NCBI GenBank assembly: GCA_024434165.1
Contig: QMIW01000005.1
Location: 29,061-93,060 of the forward strand
Direction of reading: 5' to 3'
Source of the DNA: Chloroflexota bacterium
GTDB taxonomy: Bacteria; Chloroflexota; Anaerolineae; Anaerolineales; Villigracilaceae
DNA length: 64,000 bases
The notes beneath the pieces are model-generated. The model had not been told where the DNA came from. It worked only from the letters and a program-made list of their open reading frames with translations, and ran no database searches. This document shows, in pieces, positions 29,094-36,717 of the stretch. Position numbers and translations under genes: made by a program. The stretch's first letter is position 1; each line of letters opens with the position of its first letter.

Positions 29094-29594
29094 TCAGGCT
29101 CCTTGCAGATGCCCCAGATCGTTCAACGTCATCAGGATGGCATCCTCGTTATTGTCCTTGTAATATTCCTTGCGGCGTCCGTCTTCCACAAAGCCGAAAT
29201 CGCGGTACATCTTCCGCGCGATGATGTTGCTCTCGCGCACCTCCAAAAACGACTTTACCGCGCCCTCCCTCCGTGCGGCGAGCAGGGCGTGCAAGAGCAG
29301 GCGTTTTCCAATTCCGCGCCGGCGATGCTCCGGGTGCGTGGCAATCGTGGCAATGTGCAGTTCGTCCACGATCAACCAGCCGACGATCAACGCAACTACG
29401 CGCCCGCCGCTCTCCGCCACCCAGCAGCGGGAAGCCGCATTATCCGTCAACTCGAATTGGAAGGAACGCGGGGGCCACGGCAGTGAAAACGAAACCTGGT
29501 CAATTGCAACCACCTGGTCGAGATCGTTCAACGTCATTTTACGAATAAAAAGACCCGGCGGGTCTTCGCGATATCTTTGCTCATCCGGATTCAT
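29094..29594 (-). CDS. rimI: Ribosomal protein S18-alanine N-acetyltransferase
   Basis: A GNAT acetyltransferase of 166 residues. It has LPWPPRSFQFEL, the acetyl-CoA loop HPEHRRRGIGKRLL, and LEVRESNIIARKMYRDFGFV, a strong RimI signature. It is next to tsaB and tsaE, a gene order common across bacteria. A methionine 20 codons in (KMTLNDLDQ) is a possible alternative start, since no ribosome-binding site precedes the first ATG. Confidence 0.93.
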   Translation of the reverse strand: MNPDEQRYREDPPGLFIRKMTLNDLDQVVAIDQVSFSLPWPPRSFQFELTDNAASRCWVAESGGRVVALIVGWLIVDELHIATIATHPEHRRRGIGKRLLLHALLAARREGAVKSFLEVRESNIIARKMYRDFGFVEDGRRKEYYKDNNEDAILMTLNDLGHLQGA

Positions 29595-29643
29595 ATCTAC
29601 AAAATCGTTGCGGTCGGTTCACGCATCCAGGGTCTGTCGGCGC

Positions 29644-30309
29644 TCATTGAATCGGCGTCCCCGCCACATGCAAATAGATCGGCGCAAGCGTTGCCGCGTC
29701 GTCCGTCTGGTTTTTCTGCCAGCGGCTCCATGCCAGTTCCGCCAGAACCGACGGGCGCTTCACGCAATACGCAGGCGATGCCAACTGAACCTTTTTCTTT
29801 TTGGAAATTTTTTTTCTTTCTTCGGATGTCAACTCGCCCGCGATCAAGGCAGGACCCTCGATCTCGTGCAGGAACTCATCCAACGTCCCGCTTCGCACCG
29901 GACCTTCAGCCTGCCAGCCCGACTTGTGACTTTTATATACCCCGAAAGCGATTCGCGTCCGCCCGGCTTGCAGCACGGCGAACAGCGGATGCCTTGAAGG
30001 CGGCTGAGCCGCCGCAATGACATCCAGCGTGGGGATGCCCATCACCGGCAGACCGCGCGCCAGCGCAATGCCCTTCACCAGCGAAAGCCCCACCCGCAAA
30101 CTGGTGAACGACCCCGGACCGACCGCCACGCCCAAAGCGTTGACCTGACTCATGGTCACACCGCAGCGTTTCAAAAGTCCGGAAAGAGCCGGGGAAAGTT
30201 CGGTGGTGTGGTGCTGGCGTGTCGTCCAGGTCATTTCGCCCAGCACCTGTTCCCCATCGTACAAAGCCAGTCCAACCTGCGCGGTGGAGGTATCAACAGC
30301 CAGCAGCAT
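29644..30309 (-). CDS. tsaB: tRNA threonylcarbamoyladenosine biosynthesis protein TsaB
   Basis: A 221-residue ASKHA-fold protein. AVDTSTAQVGLALYDG and LGVAVGPGSFTSLRVGLSLVKGIA are diagnostic. It acts with TsaD and TsaE to make t6A37 on ANN-decoding tRNAs. TsaD is not in the window. Its start codon shares a base with the tsaE stop (TAATG), so the two are translationally coupled. Confidence 0.95.
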   Translation of the reverse strand: MLLAVDTSTAQVGLALYDGEQVLGEMTWTTRQHHTTELSPALSGLLKRCGVTMSQVNALGVAVGPGSFTSLRVGLSLVKGIALARGLPVMGIPTLDVIAAAQPPSRHPLFAVLQAGRTRIAFGVYKSHKSGWQAEGPVRSGTLDEFLHEIEGPALIAGELTSEERKKISKKKKVQLASPAYCVKRPSVLAELAWSRWQKNQTDDAATLAPIYLHVAGTPIQ

Positions 30310-30806
30310 TACGCGCCTCCAAACATGGAGTGGCGGATGCCGTCCAGCAGTTGATCGTAGCGTTTGCCGTGCGCGTGAAAGTTCATCCTACGATGTTCCT
30401 CCGCCATGTGTTCGAGCTGAATCCACAAATGTTCTTTGGGGATCAGGTTTCCAAGCCGTTCGGGCCATTCGATGATGAGCGCGCCGTCAGCGAGCATCGA
30501 ATCGAGGTCGAGTTGTTCCGCTTCCGGCACGGAATCGAGGCGGTAGGCATCCAAATGATAGAGATGTCCGCTGTCGGCGCGGCGATACATGTTGACGAGG
30601 ATGAATGTGGGACTCGAGACCGCATCGAGCGAACCCCACCCCTGCGCCAAGCCCTGCGTGATGGTGGTTTTGCCCGCCCCCAGGTTTCCTTCCAAACAAA
30701 TGACATCGCCAGCCTTGAGCAAACCGCCGAGCCGTACACCAATGCGGCGAGTCTGCTCCGGGCTTCGGCTGAAAAATTCCAGCATGTGAGCATCCAGGAT
30801 GGGCAT
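30309..30806 (-). CDS. tsaE: tRNA threonylcarbamoyladenosine biosynthesis ATPase TsaE
   Basis: A P-loop ATPase of 165 residues. Walker A EGNLGAGKTTITQGLAQG (about 39-56), VSSPTFILVN and YHLDAYRL are the TsaE blocks. It energises the TsaBD complex. The ATG at 30806 lies 9 nt after a TATAAT box; a second methionine at residue 8 is a possible start. It is the first gene of the tsaE-tsaB-rimI-udg run. Confidence 0.95.
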   Translation of the reverse strand: MPILDAHMLEFFSRSPEQTRRIGVRLGGLLKAGDVICLEGNLGAGKTTITQGLAQGWGSLDAVSSPTFILVNMYRRADSGHLYHLDAYRLDSVPEAEQLDLDSMLADGALIIEWPERLGNLIPKEHLWIQLEHMAEEHRRMNFHAHGKRYDQLLDGIRHSMFGGA

Positions 30807-30815
30807 AGCGGTTGA

Positions 30816-30821
30816 ATTATA
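30816..30821 (-). promoter_or_regulatory. -10 box for the tsaE operon
   Basis: TATAAT on the minus strand, 9 nt before the tsaE ATG, which implies a leader of only 2-3 nt. No clear -35. Confidence 0.5.
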
Positions 30822-30881
30822 CCCCCTGGAAAAAACCCTGCCCGTCTGCGAAGCGATTCAAACCTGTCAGGTCTGCGTGTA

Positions 30882-32183
30882 TTACTTCTCCCGAGACCGC
30901 CTGGGGAGGATTCGGTTGATTTCGCTGGTAATCCTCTGCGGAATCTCTTTGATGTCCTTCGGGATGATGCGCTCGATGAGTCGTCCGCGCCAGTTTTGGA
31001 GGATGGCTTCCATGTACAATTTTTCCAGCGATTTGACCTGCCCTTCGATGGAGTATTTCTCGCTCAACGCGGCGGAATGCCTGCCGAAGCGTTCGAGTTT
31101 TTCGCGGTCGCCCAGCAAGGCAGAGACCGTATCGGCATACTTCTCCAAACTCAGCGGGACCATGTAACCGTTTTTGTCGTTCTCGATCATGCCTTCAAAG
31201 GCTTCGTCCTGCACAGCCACCAGCGGCAAACCCGCCGCGATCGCCTCGATGACGGAGATGGGATGCACCTCGGTTGTCGAAGCGGAGAGGAAGACCGTCG
31301 CATCGTGCAGGACATCCGGCAGATCGGCGCGCGCGACCATGCCCAAAAAGTGGATGCGGTCTTTGACGTTCGTGGTCAACGCCCGCGCTTCGATGTTCTT
31401 ACGCGCGCTGCCGTCCCCGGCAAAAACGAGATGCGCCTCCGGGAATCGTTCGGCAACGCGGACGAACGCATCCACGATAAAGTCGAGACGTTTCTCCGGG
31501 TCCATGCGTCCCACCGCAAGCAGGATCGGCGCATCGGGCTTGACCCCAAGCCTGTTCCGCAGGCTGCCGGGGTTTTTCGCCGCCTTGAAGCTGCTCAGGT
31601 CTATACCGTTGGGGATGATATGAATCGGCTTGCGGACTTTCTGCTCCATCAAAAGGCGGTGGAACTTGGGCGAGGGCACGATGATCTGGTCGCCCAGGTT
31701 GGTGGAGGCGGCGCTGAACCAGCCAGCCGTCCGCCTCATCAGGTTGGTCCCGCCGATGAATTTGACATAGTGGGTGTAATCGGTAATGGAGGTGTGATAG
31801 GTGTAGATGAGCGGCAGGCGTTTGGTGGAGGCGGTGAGATACGCCAGCAGACCCACGCTCAGCGGGCTGTGCGCATGAAGCACGTCGAAATGTTTGCGCG
31901 TCAGCGACCAGGTGGAGCGCGGCGTGCCCAGCACTGCCACGTAAATGGGCGGATTGTTGAGATACTTCAACGAAGGCAGGCGCATCACATTCGTTTCGTT
32001 ATCCTTGTAGCCGGGGAAGCGCGGCGCGAAGATCGTAACCTGATGCCCGCGCTTTTTCAGTCCCTCCGAGATCAATTGCAGGGAAATCGAAACGCCGTTC
32101 ACCTGCGGCGCATATGTGTCTGTGAAAAGTCCGATACGCAGCGAGCCGGCGGGTATATCCTGTTCTGTCGGGTGTGTTTCCAT
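30882..32183 (-). CDS. Glycosyltransferase family 4
   Basis: A 433-residue GT-B enzyme. It has GLFTDTYAPQVNGVSISLQLI, the start typical of lipid glycosyltransferases such as diacylglycerol or phosphatidylinositol glycosyltransferases, and HAHSPLSVG. The C-terminal domain has ILLAVGRMDPEKRLDF and STTEVHPISVIEAIAAGLPLVAV with the E-x7-E glutamates. The family is clear. A membrane-lipid acceptor is plausible from the N-terminal motif but not certain. AGGAGA precedes the ATG. It lies outside the main polysaccharide locus. Confidence 0.88.
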   Translation of the reverse strand: METHPTEQDIPAGSLRIGLFTDTYAPQVNGVSISLQLISEGLKKRGHQVTIFAPRFPGYKDNETNVMRLPSLKYLNNPPIYVAVLGTPRSTWSLTRKHFDVLHAHSPLSVGLLAYLTASTKRLPLIYTYHTSITDYTHYVKFIGGTNLMRRTAGWFSAASTNLGDQIIVPSPKFHRLLMEQKVRKPIHIIPNGIDLSSFKAAKNPGSLRNRLGVKPDAPILLAVGRMDPEKRLDFIVDAFVRVAERFPEAHLVFAGDGSARKNIEARALTTNVKDRIHFLGMVARADLPDVLHDATVFLSASTTEVHPISVIEAIAAGLPLVAVQDEAFEGMIENDKNGYMVPLSLEKYADTVSALLGDREKLERFGRHSAALSEKYSIEGQVKSLEKLYMEAILQNWRGRLIERIIPKDIKEIPQRITSEINRILPRRSREK

Positions 32184-32196
32184 GAAATCTCCTGAA

Positions 32197-32229
32197 AGAC
32201 CCTAAAGGTCTTGAAGACCTTCAGGGTCT
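32197..32229. repeat. Palindromic element family C, copy 2, containing a stop codon
   Basis: AGACCCTAAAGGTCTT pairs with AAGACCTTCAGGGTCT (one mismatch, 1-nt centre). The TAG stop of the DUF951 gene (32204-32202) lies in the left arm, so its last residues (DPEGLQDL) are encoded by the repeat. Confidence 0.75.
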
Positions 32230-32432
32230 GTGGCGGTATTTCGTTCCTGTTGGGTTAAATTCACTTTCATCCGTTTCGCCAGTTCGCGGCGCGTCAGCAT
32301 CACGCGATGACCGCAGCCCTTGCATTCCAAACCGATGTCCGCGCCGAGGCGCACCACCGTCCATTCGTACGAACCGCAGGGATGCGGTTTTCGCAAACGC
32401 ACATGATCGTTCATTTGCAGGTCGGGAAGCAT
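32202..32432 (-). CDS. DUF951 small protein
   Basis: A 76-residue protein with the DUF951 core: LQMNDHVRLRKPHPCGSYEW, GLECKGCGHRVMLTRREL. Three cysteines (HPCG, CKGC) suggest a metal or RNA-related site, but function is not established. The ATG at 32432 follows a TATAAT box by exactly 6 nt, so the mRNA is probably leaderless. An in-frame ATG at 32504 lies upstream of that promoter and is unlikely. The C-terminal tail comes from a palindromic repeat. Confidence 0.85.
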   Translation of the reverse strand: MLPDLQMNDHVRLRKPHPCGSYEWTVVRLGADIGLECKGCGHRVMLTRRELAKRMKVNLTQQERNTATDPEGLQDL

Positions 32433-32438
32433 GGGAAG

Positions 32439-32444
32439 ATTATA
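32439..32444 (-). promoter_or_regulatory. -10 box of a leaderless promoter (DUF951 gene)
   Basis: Perfect TATAAT followed by 6 nt and then ATG, so the start codon would be at or next to +1. Confidence 0.6.
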
Positions 32445-32531
32445 CCGCCGCGCTTCGCGCGGACGACAGGCCATGGATGATAGACGATGAGAAAACATGG
32501 TCAATGGTCAATCGTCCATGGTCACGAAGTA

Positions 32532-32580
32532 TGGGAAATATTTCCCACCTGTCGTGCGAAAACTTTCCTTGAAGGAAAGT
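32532..32580. promoter_or_regulatory. Two adjacent palindromes upstream of the MBL-Crp pair
   Basis: TGGGAAATATTTCCCA (32532-32547) is a perfect 16-bp palindrome. ACTTTCCTTGAAGGAAAGT (32562-32580) has perfect 9-bp arms around one base. They lie in the divergent gap between the DUF951 and MBL genes. A possible weak promoter overlaps the second: TTGAAG (32569) and CATAAT (32594), spacing 19. They are candidate operators; no known consensus fits. Confidence 0.45.
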
Positions 32581-32651
32581 CCGTTCCGAACATAATGGGA
32601 GGTGGAAGGCACGGCATATCGTGCCCCAACGAGATGAAAACGGAGGCAGGC

Positions 32652-33608
32652 ATGAACAAGGATTTCACGGTCAAATTCTGGGGCGTACGCGGAAGTTACC
32701 CCACACCCGGCGCGAGCACCGTCAAGTATGGCGGCAACACGGCTTGTGTGGAAGTCAACGCGGGCGGGCGCATCATCATCCTCGACGCGGGCACGGGCAT
32801 CATTCCGCTTGGGCGTGAGTTGGCAAAACGCCAGGACCTTGAACTGCTGATCCTGCTCAGTCATTTGCATCACGACCACACGCAGGGATTCCCGTTCTTC
32901 GTCCCGGCATACATACCCAGGGCTCGGCTGCACATCTACGGTCCCGGCGGCACGGCAGAGACGGTGGAGCATGTGCTGGAGCATAATCAGTCTTCCGACA
33001 CGTTCCCAATCTCATTGCGCGACATGGCGTCGAACAAGGATATTCAATCCCTGCGCGAGACGCAGGTCATCCTTTGGGACGAGGATGGGGTTCGGGTCCA
33101 CGAATCAAGCCCAAGTCCGAGTCCTGAGGCGGTGGTCATCCGCATTCACAAATCGTATGCGCATCCCGGCGGCGTCTATCACTATCGCATCGAATATCAG
33201 GGCAAGTCCGTTGTGTATGCCACCGATACCGAAGGCTACGCAGGTACAGACCGCAAGTTGGTGAATTTTTCGCGCAATGCCGATGTGCTCATCCACGACG
33301 CGCAATATTCAGACGATCATTATTATGGATGTCTCGCTGGATTCTCTTCGACGCAGGGATACGGTCACTCGACGGCGGCGATGGCGGGTCAGGTCGCCGC
33401 TTCGGCTGAGACGGGTGAACTGATTCTGTTTCACCATGACCCATCCTACGCGGACGATTGGGTCGCGGCGCAGGAGCGTGCTGCCAAAAACATTTTCCCT
33501 GATTCGCGTGCGGCGTTCGAAGGGATGGAGGTTTCCTTGAATCCCTCTCCCGTTCTTGGGAGAGGGGCAGAGGTGAGGGAAGGATTACAATATGCTGCGT
33601 ATGGCTGA
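32652..33608 (+). CDS. Metallo-beta-lactamase-fold hydrolase
   Basis: A 318-residue protein starting MNKDFTVKFWGVRGSYPTPG, with GGNTACVEV and the zinc motif SHLHHDHTQGF near residue 75; later His/Asp ligands include ATDTEGYAG and GHSTA. This subgroup (COG1235-like) includes phosphodiesterases acting on cyclic or nucleotide phosphoesters; the substrate is unknown. GGAGG lies 5 bp before the ATG at 32652. The last 20 residues (NPSPVLGRGAEVREG onward) are encoded by a family A palindrome. The 3' end overlaps the Crp-family gene by 17 bp in another frame, linking the two. Confidence 0.87.
   Translation: MNKDFTVKFWGVRGSYPTPGASTVKYGGNTACVEVNAGGRIIILDAGTGIIPLGRELAKRQDLELLILLSHLHHDHTQGFPFFVPAYIPRARLHIYGPGGTAETVEHVLEHNQSSDTFPISLRDMASNKDIQSLRETQVILWDEDGVRVHESSPSPSPEAVVIRIHKSYAHPGGVYHYRIEYQGKSVVYATDTEGYAGTDRKLVNFSRNADVLIHDAQYSDDHYYGCLAGFSSTQGYGHSTAAMAGQVAASAETGELILFHHDPSYADDWVAAQERAAKNIFPDSRAAFEGMEVSLNPSPVLGRGAEVREGLQYAAYG
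33543..33579. repeat. Palindromic element family A, partial inverted copy at the MBL 3' end
   Basis: Hairpin CCCTCTCCC/GGGAGAGGG (33543-33566) followed by GAGGTGAGGG, so it lies in the opposite orientation to the copies at 12290 and 37181. It encodes the C-terminus of the MBL protein and ends just before the Crp gene's ribosome-binding site. Confidence 0.85.
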
Positions 33609-34299
33609 ACTAAAGAAAGACGACACCCGCAACCTGCTTTCAGACATTCGATTGTTTGAAGGACTCACCCCCGCGCAGTTGGATTGGGTGGCGCAGCGCG
33701 CACATCGGCGGGTGTTTCCGTCGGGGAAGAACGTGATGCTGATCGAACAGCCCGGCGAGGCGGTGTATGTCATCCTGCATGGGACGGTGAAGGTTTACAC
33801 CGAGCAGGGCGGGCGCGACGCGATCCTTTCGATATTGGGAAGCGGCGACATCATCGGCGAAATGAGTTTGATAGACAGCGTCGGTCGCTCCGCCAGCGTG
33901 GTGACGCTGGAAGACTCGCTCATGCTGTGGATGGACAAGACCACGTTCTACTATATGCTCGACAACTTCCCGCCCATCGCGCGCAACCTGGTGAAGATTC
34001 TTTCGGCGCGCGTGCGGCTTTCGGATCAGATGATTCAATCGCTCGCCACGCTCGACGTGAACGGACGGGTGGCGCGTCAACTGCTGGCGTTTGCCGAGCG
34101 CTACGGACAGGAAGTGGACGGCGGCTGGAAGATTCGCATCGCGCTCACCCAGAGCGATATCGCAGACCTCGTCGGCGCCTCGCGCAAGCGCGTGAATCAA
34201 GCGATGGTGCTGTTCAAGGAGCAGGGTCTTGTCCTGACCGACGCCGATGGACGTATCGTCATTCAAGACAAGGCGGGGTTAGCGAGGTTTTGTGATTAG
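33592..34299 (+). CDS. Crp/Fnr family transcription regulator
   Basis: A 235-residue protein. The N-terminal cyclic-nucleotide-binding barrel includes GEMSLIDSVGRSASVV, which keeps the Glu and Arg-Ser that hold the cAMP ribose and phosphate in E. coli CRP. A dimerisation helix (residues ~120-145) leads to a C-terminal HTH (LTQSDIADLVGASRKRVNQAM). No FNR-type cysteine cluster is present. AAGGA lies 8 bp before the ATG at 33592; ATG 33601 is an alternative. Both possible starts lie inside the MBL gene, so expression of the two proteins is linked. Confidence 0.92.
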   Translation: MLRMAELKKDDTRNLLSDIRLFEGLTPAQLDWVAQRAHRRVFPSGKNVMLIEQPGEAVYVILHGTVKVYTEQGGRDAILSILGSGDIIGEMSLIDSVGRSASVVTLEDSLMLWMDKTTFYYMLDNFPPIARNLVKILSARVRLSDQMIQSLATLDVNGRVARQLLAFAERYGQEVDGGWKIRIALTQSDIADLVGASRKRVNQAMVLFKEQGLVLTDADGRIVIQDKAGLARFCD

Positions 34300-34526
34300 T
34301 CGAGTAGTCTGGCAGTCGAATAGTCTGATAGTCTGGTAGTCTGGTAGTCGAATAGTCGAGTTGTCAATAGCCGTGGAGTCGCAAGCTCTGCGGCTGTTTT
34401 GACCATCCATCACCTGACGATCTGACCATTTGACAACCTGACCATTCGACCACCCGACCACCCGACCACTCGACCACCCGACCACCCGACCACCCGACCA
34501 CTCGACCACCTGACTACTCGACTATA
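34300..34526. repeat. Octamer repeat arrays in opposite orientation
   Basis: Right after the Crp stop, about eight degenerate 8-bp units of the form NNNTAGTC (34300-34369) are followed by a 30-bp centre. About fifteen units of GACCAYYC (GACCACCC, GACCACTC, GACTACTC) then follow (34401-34526). The first array is roughly complementary to the second, so the RNA could fold into a long imperfect hairpin. No ORF is credible here. Confidence 0.85.
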
Positions 34527-34528
34527 AT
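34523..34528 (+). promoter_or_regulatory. -10 box of a leaderless promoter (thioesterase gene)
   Basis: TATAAT formed at the last octamer unit, followed by 6 nt and ATG at 34535. Confidence 0.6.
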
Positions 34529-34534
34529 CGCCTC

Positions 34535-34960
34535 ATGACCAACTACAATTTCTTCCATCCCACCGAAATCCGCTACGGGGATTTGGACCCGCAGGGACAT
34601 GTCAACAACGCAAAATACCTGACGTACTTCGAGCAGGCGCGCATCTACTACTTCATGCAACTGGGCTTGTTCAGCAAGGACCAGTCCTTTATGGAAATCG
34701 GCGTCATTATCGCCGACATCCACATCACCTATCACGCCACCACGCATTACGGCGACCCGATCAAAGTCGGCGTGAAGACCACCAAGATCGGCAACAAGTC
34801 CCTGACGGTGGAGCAGTGTGTGATGCACGCCGAGACCGGCAAGGTGATGGCAAGCGGAACGGTGGTTCTGGTCACGTTCGATTATGAGGGGTTGAAGACC
34901 ATCCCTGTGCCGGATGAATGGAAGAAGAAACTTAGTGAGTTTGAAAGTTTGAACGTTTGA
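34535..34960 (+). CDS. Acyl-CoA thioesterase, hotdog fold (4HBT)
   Basis: A 141-residue single-hotdog protein. EIRYGDLDPQGHVNNAKYLTYFEQAR is the active-site block of the 4-hydroxybenzoyl-CoA thioesterase/YbgC group, with the catalytic Asp in DLDPQGHVNN. The acyl substrate is unknown. It is probably translated from a leaderless mRNA. Its last codons (EFESLNV) are part of a second octamer-repeat block. Confidence 0.9.
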   Translation: MTNYNFFHPTEIRYGDLDPQGHVNNAKYLTYFEQARIYYFMQLGLFSKDQSFMEIGVIIADIHITYHATTHYGDPIKVGVKTTKIGNKSLTVEQCVMHAETGKVMASGTVVLVTFDYEGLKTIPVPDEWKKKLSEFESLNV

Positions 34961-35002
34961 AGGTTGAAACGTTAAACCTTGAAACCTGTCAACCTGCAAA
35001 CC
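34939..35002. repeat. Octamer repeat block (eight 8-bp units)
   Basis: GTTTGAAA, GTTTGAAC, GTTTGAAG, then GTTGAAAC, GTTAAACC, TTGAAACC, TGTCAACC, TGCAAACC: 64 bp in eight units. The early units resemble reverse complements of the later ones. It supplies the thioesterase C-terminus and fills the gap to the peptidase gene. Confidence 0.65.
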
Positions 35003-35014
35003 GAAAGGCATCCC

Positions 35015-36055
35015 ATGTCCCTCCCAAAAATTGACGAAAAATATTTCACCAACTTCCTCGTTGACCTGCTCAACATCCCCTCACCGACGGGGTTTGCAGA
35101 ACCAGCCGTTGCCTTCGTGGAGAAAGAACTCTCCAGGTACAAGCAGTTGGAATTAAGCCGGACGCGCAAAGGCGCATTGCTCGCAAAATGGAACGTCGAG
35201 AGCAGTTTGCCGCCGGTTGCCCTCACCGCCCATGTGGATACGCTGGGAGCAGTGGTGAAGGAAATCAAAAGCAGCGGACGATTGAAACTCAGCCGAATCG
35301 GCGGCGTGCAGTGGAACACGGTCGAGACCGAAGGCGTGTGGGTTTTCACTTCCAAAGGCGAAAAGATTCGCGGCTCGATCCTCATTGACACGGCGTCGGG
35401 TCACATTTACGGCAGCAATGACACCCCGCGTAACGACGCCCACATGGAAATCCGCCTCGATGCGAGAACCACGTCCGAAAAAGAAACCCGCGCATTGGGC
35501 ATCAACATCGGCGATTGCGTGGCGTTCGATCCGCGCGTGGAAGTGACGAATGGATTCATCCGCTCGCGTTTCCTCGACGATAAGGCATGCGTGGCAAATC
35601 TCGTCGCGGCGATCAAATCCATTGCCGAATCAGGTCGAAGTCCGGTGCGAAGCGCGTATTTCCTCATCAGCAACTATGAAGAGGTCGGTCACGGCGCGGC
35701 GGCGGGAATCCCCGCTGAAGTCGCGGAGTTGGTCACGGTGGATATGGCGGTCGTCGGCGAAGGTCAGGAGTCGGACGAATTTCATGCCACTTTGTGCATC
35801 AAGGACAGCGGCGGTCCGTATCACGAAGGCTTGAACAAAAAACTGCGCGCGCTTGCCGAGAAGCACAACATCCCGTACAAGACAGATGTCTATCCGTTCT
35901 ACGGCTCGGATGGCGAAGCGTTCTGGCGCGCGGGCGGCGACGTGGCGATGTCGCTCATCGGTCCGGGCATTGACGCTTCGCACAACTATGAGCGCGCCCA
36001 CATGGACGGGCTGAACGCCACAACGAATTGGATCATGGCGTATCTGTTGGATTAA
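35015..36055 (+). CDS. M42-family aminopeptidase (glutamyl aminopeptidase-like)
   Basis: A 346-residue metal-dependent peptidase. It has NIPSPTGFAEPAV at the start, ALTAHVDTLGAVVKEI (metal His and Asp), SRFLDDKACVANLVAAI (bridging Asp), ISNYEEVGHGAA (catalytic Glu pair) and YPFYGSDGEAFWRAGGDV with HNYERAHMDGL at the C-terminus. These are all M42/TET blocks. It is probably a cytoplasmic oligomeric aminopeptidase. The ATG at 35015 has GAAAGG at good spacing; the frame's upstream extension is repeat sequence. Confidence 0.92.
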   Translation: MSLPKIDEKYFTNFLVDLLNIPSPTGFAEPAVAFVEKELSRYKQLELSRTRKGALLAKWNVESSLPPVALTAHVDTLGAVVKEIKSSGRLKLSRIGGVQWNTVETEGVWVFTSKGEKIRGSILIDTASGHIYGSNDTPRNDAHMEIRLDARTTSEKETRALGINIGDCVAFDPRVEVTNGFIRSRFLDDKACVANLVAAIKSIAESGRSPVRSAYFLISNYEEVGHGAAAGIPAEVAELVTVDMAVVGEGQESDEFHATLCIKDSGGPYHEGLNKKLRALAEKHNIPYKTDVYPFYGSDGEAFWRAGGDVAMSLIGPGIDASHNYERAHMDGLNATTNWIMAYLLD

Positions 36056-36123
36056 TGAAACGCTAACGTAAATTTTCGAGGGAATAAGCCATCCTTTTAG
36101 AAAGCCTTATACAGGATTCGAAA

Positions 36124-36618
36124 ATGTCCCTTGACACCATTGAAGCAAAAATCGGCTCGCTCGCCCCGGACTTTACGCTGACCGCCACCAACGGGCGGGA
36201 AATTTCGCTGTCAGATTTCCGCGGCAAAACCAACGTGATCGTGTTCTTCATCCGCGAAACGTCCTGCTGGCAATGCCGCACCCATGTAGCGCACCTCGGC
36301 AGAATGTACGAACAATTCAAAGAAGCCGGGGCGGATGTCATCGTTATTCTGGGCGAAGGCATGGAAAAAGCCCGCAAATATGCAGATGGAATCGGTTTGC
36401 CTTTCCCCATCCTCTGCGACCCAGACCGGGTTGTGTATCACCTGTACGAGTTGGAAAAATATTTCCTGCTCTTTCAACGCACCGCCTCGCTCGTGGTGGA
36501 TAAGGATGGCATCGTCCGCTATTTGAAGCGCACCACCGTTCCAAACGTCTGGCTGCAGGAAAGCCGTGAACTGCTCGGCTTTATCCTTAGTTTGGAAGAA
36601 GCCAAAATCGCTGTATGA
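36124..36618 (+). CDS. Peroxiredoxin / AhpC-TSA family thioredoxin-fold protein
   Basis: A 164-residue protein with GSLAPDFTLTATNGREISLSDFRGK and the redox centre FFIRETSCWQC, a CxxC in place of the single peroxidatic Cys of typical 2-Cys peroxiredoxins. ERCDP-like block PILCDPDRVVYHLY adds a third Cys. It probably reduces peroxides or acts as a thiol oxidoreductase in the cytoplasm; no signal peptide is seen. A rho-independent terminator follows the gene. Confidence 0.87.
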   Translation: MSLDTIEAKIGSLAPDFTLTATNGREISLSDFRGKTNVIVFFIRETSCWQCRTHVAHLGRMYEQFKEAGADVIVILGEGMEKARKYADGIGLPFPILCDPDRVVYHLYELEKYFLLFQRTASLVVDKDGIVRYLKRTTVPNVWLQESRELLGFILSLEEAKIAV

Positions 36619-36623
36619 ATTTG

Positions 36624-36649
36624 AAAGCCTCGTGATTGCGAGGCTTTTT
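36624..36649 (+). terminator. Rho-independent terminator after the peroxiredoxin gene
   Basis: AAAGCCTCG, 6-nt loop, CGAGGCTTT, then T-run. Starts 5 bp after the stop codon. Confidence 0.88.
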
Positions 36650-36679
36650 GTTTGCGCAAGGATGCGTCGCATTTCCACC

Positions 36680-36700
36680 TATTCCCTATTCCCTTTCCCC
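36680..36700. repeat. Heptamer repeat (TATTCCC) before the oxidoreductase gene
   Basis: TATTCCCTATTCCCT followed by a pyrimidine run; third occurrence of this heptamer in the window. Confidence 0.55.
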
Positions 36701-36704
36701 CCTG

Positions 36705-36710
36705 TATACT
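36705..36710 (+). promoter_or_regulatory. -10 box of a leaderless promoter (oxidoreductase gene)
   Basis: TATACT followed by 7 nt and ATG at 36718. The heptamer repeat covers the -35 region. Confidence 0.5.
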
Positions 36711-36717
36711 TGCTCTC

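Noticed and set aside
34300..34526. CRISPR array
   Set aside because: The repeats are contiguous 8-bp units with no spacers, and no cas gene is present.
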